A stretch of 26,399 bases of DNA from an uncultured Methanobrevibacter sp. Its GTDB lineage: Archaea > Methanobacteriota > Methanobacteria > Methanobacteriales > Methanobacteriaceae. Below the pieces are notes generated by a model. It was not told where the DNA came from and made no database searches. It was given only the letters and a program-made list of their open reading frames with translations. Positions within the stretch are counted from its first letter, which is position 1. Every line of letters begins with the position of its first letter. Position numbers and translations under genes: made by a program. The stretch spans positions 1 through 26,399 of the forward strand of contig NZ_CALDKF010000073.1 of the NCBI RefSeq assembly GCF_937898925.1, read 5' to 3'. Shown here one piece after another: positions 1-8,440 of the stretch.

Positions 1-787
1 TCCATCCACTTACCATGTGTGGGAATGCAAATGGTTCTACACATTCACCGTTTGCAGGGAAACCGGATTGAGCTCTTACAATAGCTACAGGGTCATCTTT
101 ACCTACATATTCACCAGCTAACATGTTCAATTTGTCAGTACTTACTGCAGCTGCGATTTCACCGTTTTTCTTGAATACTCTTTTAATTACGTATCTGCCG
201 GTAGAACCGATTAAAGCAAGTAAGTCGTACATTTCTTCAGGACAGTCTAAAATTACTTTTTTGTGTTCCATTACATCGAACACTTCAAAACTGAATCCAT
301 CATGTAAGCTTGGGTCAATTACAAGACCAGCAGTGTTGAATGGATCTGCAAAGATTCTAAAGATAGGTAAGTTGAAAGCACCTGGTTCGGTTTTGTCCAT
401 ACAGTAAACAATTACAGGGTCACTTCCTCTTTCTTTGAATTCCATTTCTGCACAACCTGGACCCATACCTTTTACGTTTCCAGAGAAAGTGTCAGTTAAT
501 AAGTCTTGACCTGCACCGTATAATTTTAAGTCTCTTGCAATTTCAGTTGCTTGAAGGAAAGCATCGTATGCAGTTTTGTGAACTTCTTCGTTTAATTCAC
601 CGTTTCTGTGAGTCATGATTAAATCAATGTCGTCACCACAACGGGTTATATAATAATCTTCAAGAATACCAGTTTCTAAAGCACCGGATAATACTTCATC
701 ACATTTTTCCATTAATGCAGGATGTGATACACAGTGTCCAGAAACACTTCCAATATCTGCTTTGATAACACTAACAGTAGTTTTCAT
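1..787 (-). CDS. fbp: Fructose-1,6-bisphosphate aldolase/phosphatase, 3' end cut by window
   Basis: Bifunctional archaeal FBP aldolase/phosphatase (class V FBPase), which joins triose phosphates and then dephosphorylates FBP, committing carbon to gluconeogenesis in the cytoplasm. The first 262 codons are present and the frame runs off position 1; the family is roughly 360-400 residues, so about a third is missing. The N-terminus MKTTVSVIKADIGSVSGH is the characteristic metal-binding start. Tyr227 and Lys230 in EYVGKDDP (my count) match the Tyr-x-x-Lys pair in which Lys forms the Schiff base in the aldolase step, and RAQSGFP and PFAFPHMVSGW are further family hallmarks. The ATG at 787 has a GAGGTG ribosome binding site about 8 bases upstream. 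It is transcribed alone from the AT-rich region 788-1166. Identification is from memory of the family and is strong. Confidence 0.95.
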   Translation of the reverse strand, partial: MKTTVSVIKADIGSVSGHCVSHPALMEKCDEVLSGALETGILEDYYITRCGDDIDLIMTHRNGELNEEVHKTAYDAFLQATEIARDLKLYGAGQDLLTDTFSGNVKGMGPGCAEMEFKERGSDPVIVYCMDKTEPGAFNLPIFRIFADPFNTAGLVIDPSLHDGFSFEVFDVMEHKKVILDCPEEMYDLLALIGSTGRYVIKRVFKKNGEIAAAVSTDKLNMLAGEYVGKDDPVAIVRAQSGFPANGECVEPFAFPHMVSGW

Positions 788-862
788 CTTAAAACACCTC
801 TGTAATAAAAATTTACTATTCACACACTTTAGTCAATAGCAGTACATATTTAGCTTTAATTC

Positions 863-872
863 ATAATATAAG
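863..872 (-). promoter_or_regulatory. Probable TATA box of fbp
   Basis: On the minus strand the bases read CTTATATTAT, about 76-85 bases before the fbp ATG. Starting about 25 bases downstream would give a leader near 55 bases that contains the GAGGTG ribosome binding site. The assignment is by eye in a very AT-rich stretch, so alternatives exist. Confidence 0.35.
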
Positions 873-878
873 AACAAT

Positions 879-906
879 AATTAACTATTATAGCAATTAA
901 CTATTA
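879..906. repeat. 12-base direct repeat, two copies with a 16-base period
   Basis: AATTAACTATTA occurs exactly at 879-890 and 895-906. The pair lies immediately upstream of the proposed fbp TATA box, a position where an archaeal activator could bind. It may also be chance in AT-rich DNA. Confidence 0.5.
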
Positions 907-1166
907 AAAAATAATTATTCATTAATAACTAATCGTTATAATAATTAATTACTTGAATTAATAGCTAATATAAAATAATTAAATTATTAATCAAACTAAA
1001 TACTTTTAAATAACTGGAAATCGAAACAATTTCTTAAGTTATTTAATATACATTATTATTTTTGATTTATATTATATATAATAATTATGATTTAATGGGC
1101 ATATCAGATATTTTAAATCCAAAAATGAGATTAAAAAAATAGAAAATAAAATAGCATCTGTGCCAT

Positions 1167-2288
1167 TTAAGTTAGTATCCACATAGTGATTATGGAAACT
1201 AAACATGCTATGACAACAGCTAAAGGATAAACGAAATATCCAATAATCATTCCAATAAATACCAATATCACCATTGCAAGAAGAGGTTTATTGTCTTCCA
1301 AAGCCACTTGCAACGCTATATTTGCAGGATCCGAATCCTTCAAAGCCTTTGTATTTATGAGTGAAGTGAAGACTATCAAGACAAAGTCCAATCCATATAA
1401 AAAGCTAGGGAAGAATGAATCAGGATTAAAACTTACAAATACAGTCAGATATGGAATTAATGACAATAGGAACAATGCAACACCAATTATCCAAATAACC
1501 CTGGAATTTACCTTATTGACAATGCTAAAAAGATGATTGTTGTAATTCCAGAAATTAAAGCATACCATAAAACTTACAGCATAAACTATAAACTCCAATT
1601 TGATTTCAAAGAATGCATCCCATGATCCGTTTGCCACCATAGGAATCTCAAGCACGATTATTGTAATTATGATTGCAATGATTGCGTCAATGAAAGCTTC
1701 AAATCTATCAGTGCTACCGTTATCCGGGCTTTTCAGTCTTGAAAATATTAGCCAGCATATAACAGAAAGCAGAACGCAAATATAGATTCCAGGCACGTAG
1801 ACTGTATAAGTGAGAACAAATCCTAAAATCATTATTGCTATAGGAATGTAACTGTAAACGCTTATAAAATTAGATTGGCCTAATTCAGTGTTATAAGGAT
1901 TTGCCCTATAAATAGCATTGATTGAAATAATATACAAAATATCTATTGCAAGGAAAACAATCCCATACATTGTTTCTGCTGCAATAGAGTTAATATGCAA
2001 GGCCACCCATGTTGCAAAATAAGGAAGAAGGCTTATTGCAAATATTTGAACAGCATATATTGACAAAACCTTATGGTCTATCTCTTCAACGATCTGAAAC
2101 AGATTATGATTATCATACCAAATGATAAAAATCACTAAAAAACAAATAGCATAGGTAATGAACCTTGCATTCAATGCTAAAACAGCCCCTAATGTAGGGG
2201 ATGCCGGTTGAGTTAATTTCAACACTAAAACTGTTATGATAATTGCTAAAACTGCATCAAAAAATGTTTCAAATCTGTTTGTATTCAT
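1167..2288 (-). CDS. Two-repeat TMEM175/DUF1211-family membrane protein (putative potassium channel)
   Basis: A 373-residue integral membrane protein with two homologous halves, each of about six hydrophobic segments. The TM1 signatures are RFETFFDAVLAIIITVLVL (near residue 5) and RFEAFIDAIIAIIITIIVL (near residue 200), related to the RxxxFSDxxxA signature of TMEM175 potassium channels; the Ser of FSD is Phe in one half and Ile in the other. The DNHNLF and NYNNHLF segments ending TM2 also correspond. Most prokaryotic TMEM175 proteins have one repeat, while animal TMEM175 has two. An upstream in-frame start at 2339 exists, but the ATG at 2288 is preferred because the signature follows at once, AAAGGT lies upstream, and it overlaps the preceding gene's TGA (ATGA), implying translational coupling. 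Ion specificity is inference from family. Confidence 0.85.
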   Translation of the reverse strand: MNTNRFETFFDAVLAIIITVLVLKLTQPASPTLGAVLALNARFITYAICFLVIFIIWYDNHNLFQIVEEIDHKVLSIYAVQIFAISLLPYFATWVALHINSIAAETMYGIVFLAIDILYIISINAIYRANPYNTELGQSNFISVYSYIPIAIMILGFVLTYTVYVPGIYICVLLSVICWLIFSRLKSPDNGSTDRFEAFIDAIIAIIITIIVLEIPMVANGSWDAFFEIKLEFIVYAVSFMVCFNFWNYNNHLFSIVNKVNSRVIWIIGVALFLLSLIPYLTVFVSFNPDSFFPSFLYGLDFVLIVFTSLINTKALKDSDPANIALQVALEDNKPLLAMVILVFIGMIIGYFVYPLAVVIACLVSIITMWILT

Positions 2289-2887
2289 AAATATACCTTT
2301 GTATTTCTTAATAAATAAACTCCACTGATAAAACTCCAAATAATCAAGGTATAAACGGATAATCTTTCAAATATTGGCATGTAAAGGCTTTCCATATTAA
2401 AGAACATTATCCAAAATGCGATTAATCCAATGATTCCCAATGCTAAAGTGATTTTTTGATAGGTTTCAAACTTATCCATAGACCTTGACATGATAATGAG
2501 CAATAGGTTACCTCCAAGAATAGCCATTATGGCACCTAAGCTATGATAACCGTCAGTTACAGGATTTCCTGCATGAATCATAGCAACAATTATCACTCCA
2601 ATAGCTGAAACTATAGTTAAAATATAGAAAATAACCTTATTCTTTATAATGAAATCCTTTAATTTGTAGAAATTACCGAATATGAAAGTTAAACCAATAA
2701 TTACAAATGCAGAATTCATCAGAAAGGCTAATGGAGAATTGATGTTAGGAATTCCCAGTTCTGAAATTGTATGAAAAAGATATGTATTAGTCAACAAGTC
2801 ATTGAATGAAAATGCACTAATGGCTTCAGCCAAGAGATAGTATAAACTACCTAAAATAAAAACAATGCCTGCAATTTTAGATTTCAT
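2285..2887 (-). CDS. DUF998-family membrane protein
   Basis: A 200-residue protein with about six transmembrane segments, the first starting at residue 5. The segment HTISELGIPNINSPLAFLMN after TM1 resembles the TISxLG region of DUF998 proteins, whose function is not established. The ATG at 2887 follows GGGAG by about 6 bases. It is the promoter-proximal gene of a two-gene operon with the TMEM175-like gene; the stop and start overlap by 4 bases, so the two membrane proteins are probably made together. I know of no functional link between these families. DUF998 is assigned by pattern, not by search. Confidence 0.75.
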   Translation of the reverse strand: MKSKIAGIVFILGSLYYLLAEAISAFSFNDLLTNTYLFHTISELGIPNINSPLAFLMNSAFVIIGLTFIFGNFYKLKDFIIKNKVIFYILTIVSAIGVIIVAMIHAGNPVTDGYHSLGAIMAILGGNLLLIIMSRSMDKFETYQKITLALGIIGLIAFWIMFFNMESLYMPIFERLSVYTLIIWSFISGVYLLRNTKVYL

Positions 2888-2996
2888 ATAAAACTCCCTG
2901 ATTAATAAATAAAAATAAAAATAAAAGATAAAAAAATTAAAATAATAAAAATAATTAAGATAATTAAAGATAATTAAGATAATAAAATAGAATAAA

Positions 2997-4145
2997 TTAA
3001 TATTCTATAGTATTAAAAGCTTTTTCTAATTGTTCCTCTTGATTCATATCCTCTTTCACTTGTTTTACCAATTCCAAATCGGCTTTAGTTTCAGGATATT
3101 TAGGAACTGCCTTACATCCTCCATCATCTCTTTTAGAGATTTCAAAGGTTCCAATCTTTTCAGCAATTCTTGTAATCTCTACCTTATCAAGACCAATAAG
3201 TGGACTTAAAACAGGAACATCAAGATCTTCACGTGTTGCAAGTATATTCGGAAGTGTTTGAGAAGCTACCTGCCCAAGACTGCTTCCATCAATTACCGCT
3301 TCAGCATGCATTTTCTTGGCAAGTTTTCCTGCAAGCTTATACATTCCTGATTTGCATAATACACAGGTCATCTTATCTGGAGCATCTGATTTGCAGGTGG
3401 AGAGATAATCTCCATATTTGACTACCCTTCTCTTAATAGGGGCACCACTTGCATAAAGATTTAACTGATCTATCAAGTCATTGAAGTTCTTAAGTGCTTC
3501 TGGGGTTGTATAAGGGTCATTATCACAGAATAATGCAATTACTTGACAACCTCTTTTCATCATTAAATAGGTAGCTACAGGAGAATCTATACCGCTTGAA
3601 ACAAGTGCAACAACCTTTCCCTGAGTTCCAAGGGGCAATCCTCCAGGACCAGGAATTTTCTCATGAAAAATATAAGTGTCATTATCCCTTACTTCAAGAT
3701 AGATAGTTAGTTCAGGATTTGTTAAATCAACAGGAGAGGAGTATTTGCGCACTACAACTGCACCTGCAAAAGCTGCCATTTCCTGAGATGAAAATTCATG
3801 ATTTCCAACCCTTCTGCAGCTAATGGCAAATTTAGTGTTCTCATCTAAAAGTCCTTCTTCGTGAAGTTTTTCTGCATACTTTGATACATCCCTTTCAATA
3901 TCCTCAAAAGTGGATTTTGTTGTAACAGCTGGAGAATAAGATACAATACCAAATATTCTCTCAAGCTTTTCAATTGCATCATTAAAATCCTTTGGAGAAA
4001 TATATATTCTTGCTTGTCTTACTTTAACTTCTGCATCAATTGATGCTCTTATATTATTTGCTAAACGATTTTCAAATCTTTTTCTAACCCCGTCACTTTT
4101 TAAAGCCAATTCACCATAACGGGCAATGATTAAATCATGTTTCAT
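2997..4145 (-). CDS. thiI: tRNA 4-thiouridine sulfurtransferase ThiI
   Basis: Activates uridine 8 of tRNA with ATP and transfers sulfur to give 4-thiouridine; ThiI also supports thiamine thiazole synthesis in some organisms. The 382-residue chain has an N-terminal ferredoxin-like/THUMP region (residues about 1-170), then a PP-loop ATPase domain with SSGIDSP at 183-189. There is no C-terminal rhodanese domain, as usual in methanogens. Cys261 and Cys264 (CVLC) and Cys344 (GGCKAVP) match the three cysteines reported to hold an Fe-S cluster in methanogen ThiI. A TTG at 4157 extends the frame, but GAGG lies 6 bases before the ATG at 4145, so 4145 is chosen. It appears monocistronic with its own upstream AT-rich promoter region. 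Confidence 0.95.
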   Translation of the reverse strand: MKHDLIIARYGELALKSDGVRKRFENRLANNIRASIDAEVKVRQARIYISPKDFNDAIEKLERIFGIVSYSPAVTTKSTFEDIERDVSKYAEKLHEEGLLDENTKFAISCRRVGNHEFSSQEMAAFAGAVVVRKYSSPVDLTNPELTIYLEVRDNDTYIFHEKIPGPGGLPLGTQGKVVALVSSGIDSPVATYLMMKRGCQVIALFCDNDPYTTPEALKNFNDLIDQLNLYASGAPIKRRVVKYGDYLSTCKSDAPDKMTCVLCKSGMYKLAGKLAKKMHAEAVIDGSSLGQVASQTLPNILATREDLDVPVLSPLIGLDKVEITRIAEKIGTFEISKRDDGGCKAVPKYPETKADLELVKQVKEDMNQEEQLEKAFNTIEY

Positions 4146-4280
4146 AAAATACCTCAATAATTAAAAATTTAAAATAAATTGGAATAAAGAATAATTCATA
4201 AAATATGATAGGTTAGTCAATAAAATATTTTCTCTAATTATATCTTTATCTTTCTATATATTTAATTTATAGTTTATAAA

Positions 4281-4296
4281 TATAACGATTGTTATA
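4281..4296. repeat. Short dyad between thiI and alaS
   Basis: TATAAC-GATT-GTTATA, a perfect 6-base inverted repeat about 136 bases upstream of the thiI start and 44 bases past the alaS stop. It could be an operator or part of the alaS 3' end. Chance is quite possible in such AT-rich DNA. Confidence 0.35.
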
Positions 4297-4297
4297 A

Positions 4298-4335
4298 AAA
4301 TAATAAAAAAAATAAAATAAAAAATAATTAAATAA
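4298..4335 (-). terminator. Probable U-rich terminator of alaS
   Basis: Directly after the alaS stop the minus strand is a run of T tracts separated by single A residues (seen on the plus strand as repeated A3-A8 runs). Oligo-U tracts without a strong hairpin are the usual archaeal termination signal. Similar tracts follow most minus-strand genes here. Confidence 0.45.
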
Positions 4336-4339
4336 TTAA

Positions 4340-7066
4340 TTAATTTTTATTTAAAAGTTCAATAGCTAAATCCAAAGCTTCTGGCATTTTATCTGCATTA
4401 GGACCCGCTCCTTGAGCTAAGTTAGGACGGCCACCACCGCCGCCTCCAAGCAATGAAGCTGCTTCCTTAATGATGCCATTCACTTGAATTCCACAGTCCT
4501 TAGTAGCGGCTCCAACGATTTTACCTTCATTGTTACCGATGAAGACAACATCTGCCTTATCATTGTCAGTGAAATCAGTAGCAATCTTTTGAAGCTCTTT
4601 GATATCCCCATCAATGATTTCCTTAAGAACTTTCAAGCCATTGATTTCGATTGCATTATCAGCTAAGGTGCTGACTTTCAATTCAGCGATTTCCTTTTGC
4701 AATTTAGCGATTTCATTCTTTTGAGCTTTCCATTCGCTAAAGAATCTGTCACAGGTCTTAGGCAATTGCTCGTTGGTTACGCTGAATATGCCTGCACTTT
4801 CCCGTAGGATTTCCTTATCTGCTTGGATTGAATCAATAGCTGCAAGTCCTGCTGAGAAATCAATTCTTTCTACACCATCTTGAACCCTTTCAGTCTTATT
4901 GATCTTGATTGGACCCACTTCACCGGTTCTGTCAAGGTGAGTACCTGCACAAGCCTGTACATCAATTCCAGGAATCCTTACAACTCTGATTTGGGAACCA
5001 GGAACAACCCCTCCTTGGTATAAGGTGAATCCATATTCTTTCTCTGCATCATCACGGCTTAACCAATTGATATCCAAATCAATATTCATCATCACATATT
5101 CATTTGCCAATTTTTCAATTTCATTAAGCTCTTCCTGGGTGATACGCTTGTAATGGGACAAGTCTATACGTGAACGAGCAAGACCTTTTTGTGCACCTGC
5201 TTGCCAAATGTGTTGGCCTAAAACTTTTCTTGCAGCTGCAATCACCAAGTGAGTACCTGTGTGATGTCTTGCTAAAGTGATCCTTCTGTTCCAGTTGATT
5301 GCCATATGAACTTCAGTTCCAATATATCCTTTAAGAGTGGACAATAAAGTCTCTTTATCGCTATCCTTAGGAATTGCAATATGATGCAATACAATGTTAT
5401 TCAATTTTTCAGCATAAGTAACTTCATAGATTTTGCCATCAATGGACATTATACCTATATCTGATGGCTGACCTCCGCCTTCAGGGTAGAAGATTGTCCT
5501 ATCAAGGATAACATTGACTGTATCTCCTTTTTCAATGACTTCAATGATCCTTCCGTCAGATTCCTTTTGATAAATGTCCTTGTAGAAGTCAAGTTCAGTT
5601 TCTGGAACATCAAGATTTAAAGTCTCTTTTTTAGCAACCTTATCCTCTTCGTGCATATCTGCAACAATTGTGAAGAAGTTATCAGGAACAAATACTTCAA
5701 AGTCCTTATCTCCGCTTGCCATTTCTTCAACGGTTTCCGGAGGCATACCTTGAGCATCGTATAAGTCTATTAATGTTTCTAAAGGCATAGAAGTTTTTCC
5801 TTCTTTTTTAAGACGTTTGATTGTTCTTTTAACAGTCTTTTTACCTTTTTCAATGGTTTTTGCATATCTTTCCTCTTCAAGGTTGATGATATTCATGATA
5901 TGCTCTTGGGATTCGTCGATTTCAGGATAGAACTTTCTCAAGAAATCCAATTGGATTTCCATAATGTCAGATAATGACTCTTCCATCTTCAACTCTTTCA
6001 TGAAACGGATTGTTCTTCTTAAGACAAGTCTTGCAAGGTAACCTTCCTTAACATTTGATGGGATGATTCCATCAGCTAACATGAATGCTAAACATCTTGT
6101 ATGGTCTGCAATGATATAAATAGCTTCCATTGGCTCTGCATTTTTCAAGTATTCCTCAAGTGAAATGTCTAAGCTGTCTGCCACTTGCTGACGAAGCTCT
6201 CTGATATCACCGATATCCTCAATATCCATCATACCTGCAATTTCTGCATTTCTAGCTAAAATATCCTCATTGACTTCAACATTGGTTATTTCCTTAAGCT
6301 TGTCCACTACAGGAGCAAAACATGCATCATAAGCAGTTGGAGTTCCTTGTGAAATCCATGCAATTCTCTCTAAACCGTAACCGGTATCAACCACTTTAAT
6401 AGGGATTTCTTCCCTTTCACCGTTTTCAAGTGTTTTGTATTGCATGAAAACAAGTGTAGCGAGCTCTACACCACGACAGCACACTTCATAACATGGACCT
6501 TCGTTACCTCCACCTTTCCACCAGGATTTGATGAAAGTGATCTCTTCAGTGTTGATTCCAATTGATTTGAAGAACTCATGACAAAGTCTGATTGTTTCAT
6601 CTTCCCAGTAGATGAAGTTATCAGGCTTATTGATTACAGTATGTGAACCCATTGTAAAGCAAGTCATGTGCCTTCCTGTTCTTCCTACATTATCCACATC
6701 GTTAAGACGGATGGATGGCTGTTCAACTTCAAGAGGATTAGCTGGAGGTTCAACTAAACCAGAGGTAATCCATGGTTGGAAACAAAATATTGAAGCACCC
6801 ACTAAAAATACGTCATCTCTCCATCTTTTTGCTAAAGTTGGATAACGAGGTATAGGTTCATGGCCTTCATTTTTTAAGAAATTTCTAAAAGTTTCTTGAA
6901 TTTCATATAAATCATATGGCTTGTCAGTTGCAGGATTTCCAATAAATCCATATTCGTCACATGGAGCATCCCCACAAGTGTCTCTATCCACTTGAGAGTA
7001 AAACTCATTGCCACATGTTTTACATATTTGTTTTTTATATCCTAAATCTTCGAATATTTTAAGCAT
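4340..7066 (-). CDS. alaS: Alanyl-tRNA synthetase, archaeal type
   Basis: Charges tRNA-Ala with alanine and edits mischarged Ser/Gly. The 908 residues have the archaeal layout. An N-terminal cysteine cluster (CKTCG near 16-20, then DTCGDAPC) precedes the class II catalytic core with RWRDDVFLVGASIFCFQPW and RTGRHMTCFTMGSH. The editing domain carries HHTGTH (about 600) and CAGTH (about 704), together the HxxxH...CxxxH zinc site. A coiled coil near 770-800 precedes the C-terminal DHHA1 domain with GGGGGGRPNLAQGAG, which binds tRNA. The ATG at 7066 has no clear ribosome binding site, so the mRNA may be leaderless or have a very short leader. It is transcribed alone. Identification is very strong. 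Confidence 0.97.
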   Translation of the reverse strand: MLKIFEDLGYKKQICKTCGNEFYSQVDRDTCGDAPCDEYGFIGNPATDKPYDLYEIQETFRNFLKNEGHEPIPRYPTLAKRWRDDVFLVGASIFCFQPWITSGLVEPPANPLEVEQPSIRLNDVDNVGRTGRHMTCFTMGSHTVINKPDNFIYWEDETIRLCHEFFKSIGINTEEITFIKSWWKGGGNEGPCYEVCCRGVELATLVFMQYKTLENGEREEIPIKVVDTGYGLERIAWISQGTPTAYDACFAPVVDKLKEITNVEVNEDILARNAEIAGMMDIEDIGDIRELRQQVADSLDISLEEYLKNAEPMEAIYIIADHTRCLAFMLADGIIPSNVKEGYLARLVLRRTIRFMKELKMEESLSDIMEIQLDFLRKFYPEIDESQEHIMNIINLEEERYAKTIEKGKKTVKRTIKRLKKEGKTSMPLETLIDLYDAQGMPPETVEEMASGDKDFEVFVPDNFFTIVADMHEEDKVAKKETLNLDVPETELDFYKDIYQKESDGRIIEVIEKGDTVNVILDRTIFYPEGGGQPSDIGIMSIDGKIYEVTYAEKLNNIVLHHIAIPKDSDKETLLSTLKGYIGTEVHMAINWNRRITLARHHTGTHLVIAAARKVLGQHIWQAGAQKGLARSRIDLSHYKRITQEELNEIEKLANEYVMMNIDLDINWLSRDDAEKEYGFTLYQGGVVPGSQIRVVRIPGIDVQACAGTHLDRTGEVGPIKINKTERVQDGVERIDFSAGLAAIDSIQADKEILRESAGIFSVTNEQLPKTCDRFFSEWKAQKNEIAKLQKEIAELKVSTLADNAIEINGLKVLKEIIDGDIKELQKIATDFTDNDKADVVFIGNNEGKIVGAATKDCGIQVNGIIKEAASLLGGGGGGRPNLAQGAGPNADKMPEALDLAIELLNKN

Positions 7067-7262
7067 AATAATCAGTTTTAATCGTTGTTTTTAAAAAATA
7101 TTTTTTTGTTTGAATAAGTTAATTGCATTATTAATAATTGTATTATTAATTGTATTAGTTTAATAAATAGTTGAATATTTATTTCATAATAAAATTATAT
7201 ATGTTTTTAAACTATTAAATAGTTTGTATAAAAATAGAATTAAATAAGGAAATTTTAATAGA

Positions 7263-7292
7263 ATTGAAAAAAATAAAAAAAATAAAAAATAG
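7263..7292 (-). terminator. Probable U-rich terminator of the hydrolase/zinc-ribbon operon
   Basis: Past the hydrolase stop at 7315 the minus strand shows T7, T8 and T6 tracts close together, typical of factor-independent archaeal termination. No hairpin is obvious. Confidence 0.45.
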
Positions 7293-7314
7293 AATAAAAT
7301 AAAAAGAATTAAAG

Positions 7315-8034
7315 CTAATAAATGAAATCCAAAATTGCCTTTTCAGTTTGATCTCTTTGATTTTCTGGAGAGATAGTCGCTATCCCATCACCAGATTGAT
7401 TGCCATAGGATCCGAATTGAGCATGATTTCCACCACTGATTACATATTCTGTTAAATTATTGTCCATCAAGCTCTTGGATTCATCATATGTTTCCTTATT
7501 CAATGTTTTATCATTGGAACCATAGATTGAAAGGACAGGCATATTTCCCAAATCATCTACAGGATAAGATGCGAGAAGTATCAAACCATTGATTTCATCC
7601 TTATGGGTAACTGCATAGGAAGAAGCCATTACTCCACCTAAAGAATGGCCTGAAATGTACCATCCATCATAAGAATAATTACCATTGCCTATAATCGAAT
7701 CCGCACTGTTACCACCTAAAAACGCTAAATTTCCAGGCATTTCCACTATAAAGCAATCCACCCCATCATTCGCCAAATCCATGAACAAAGGAAGATAAGA
7801 TATGTATTCAATTTTAGCACCAGGATAAAAAATCAATGCATTATCATTTCCGGGACCATCCAGGAATAATCCCTTTTCCACTTTTTCAACTGATACATTC
7901 TCTGTTCCATTCAAGTAGGCATTTACACTTGGGTCTGCATGAGAATAATTATTCACATACCAAATGCTAAAACATCCAACGAATATAATTAAAGCTAAGA
8001 AAATATACAATGCAATTTTAATTTTTTTATTCAT
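7315..8034 (-). CDS. Membrane-anchored alpha/beta hydrolase
   Basis: A 239-residue serine hydrolase-like protein with an uncleaved signal anchor (hydrophobic residues about 6-26) and the rest predicted outside the cell. The nucleophile elbow GHSLGG puts Ser131 as nucleophile; Asp175 (YGSNDKTL) and His204 (GGNHAQFG) complete a catalytic triad. It resembles small dienelactone hydrolase/Abhydrolase_5-type enzymes. Substrate is unknown; an ester or cell-surface polymer is possible. Cys21 at the end of the hydrophobic stretch might be a lipidation site, but the lipobox is poor. It is the last gene of a tight three-gene operon, 12 bases after the stop of the zinc-ribbon gene at 8047, with a weak ribosome binding site, which suggests coupling. 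Confidence 0.8.
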   Translation of the reverse strand: MNKKIKIALYIFLALIIFVGCFSIWYVNNYSHADPSVNAYLNGTENVSVEKVEKGLFLDGPGNDNALIFYPGAKIEYISYLPLFMDLANDGVDCFIVEMPGNLAFLGGNSADSIIGNGNYSYDGWYISGHSLGGVMASSYAVTHKDEINGLILLASYPVDDLGNMPVLSIYGSNDKTLNKETYDESKSLMDNNLTEYVISGGNHAQFGSYGNQSGDGIATISPENQRDQTEKAILDFIY

Positions 8035-8046
8035 ATAAATCAGCTT

Positions 8047-8421
8047 CTAAAACCATCTAAATAAAAACATGACAGTGAAAATAATTCCGCTTAGCATGAT
8101 TGCCAATTGGATGTATGCATGCTTTCTAATATTTGAGTCTTTGCTATTCAACATGAACCCTGGAAAAAATAATCCAATGAATCCTACAAATCCGTATGAT
8201 CCCAAGAAAAAGCTAAGAATAAAGCTACCCCAACCAAATAGGATAGCTATTATATAGCCTATAATGATTAGCTTTTTGCTGTCTAAAGATGGGAAATCAT
8301 CTAAGTTATTCAATTCATCAGTTAAGTCATCAATTGATTCTGTAAAGTTCAAAGGACTTCCACAATCATGACAGAACTTGTAATCATCCGGATTCTCGCA
8401 TCCGCAAATTGGACATTTCAT
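8047..8421 (-). CDS. Zinc-ribbon membrane protein, 124 aa
   Basis: Begins MKCPICGCENPDDYKFCHDCG: CxxC, then CxxC after 10 residues, a zinc-ribbon (zinc_ribbon_2 type). An acidic linker (about 27-46) and two to three transmembrane segments (about 50-88 and 102-121) follow. The ribbon should sit in the cytoplasm. Function unknown; such proteins are common in Methanobrevibacter. ATG at 8421 with GGGG upstream; 19 bases after the stop of the preceding zinc-ribbon gene. Confidence 0.75.
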   Translation of the reverse strand: MKCPICGCENPDDYKFCHDCGSPLNFTESIDDLTDELNNLDDFPSLDSKKLIIIGYIIAILFGWGSFILSFFLGSYGFVGFIGLFFPGFMLNSKDSNIRKHAYIQLAIMLSGIIFTVMFLFRWF

Positions 8422-8440
8422 ATTTTTCCCCTAAAGTCAA

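Larger units (their letters stand above)
788..1166. other. AT-rich intergenic region, fbp promoter side
   Basis: About 380 bases with no credible reading frame. It carries the fbp upstream region, including a TATA-like element and a 12-base direct repeat (listed separately), and the 3' flank of the minus-strand membrane-protein gene that ends at 1167. On the minus strand the 1117-1160 end is T-rich, as expected for an archaeal termination zone. I see no RNA gene in it. Confidence 0.6.

Noticed and set aside
2289..2339. 17-codon N-terminal extension of the TMEM175-like protein
   Set aside because: It overlaps the end of the DUF998 gene, and the internal ATG forms an ATGA overlap directly before the conserved TM1 motif.
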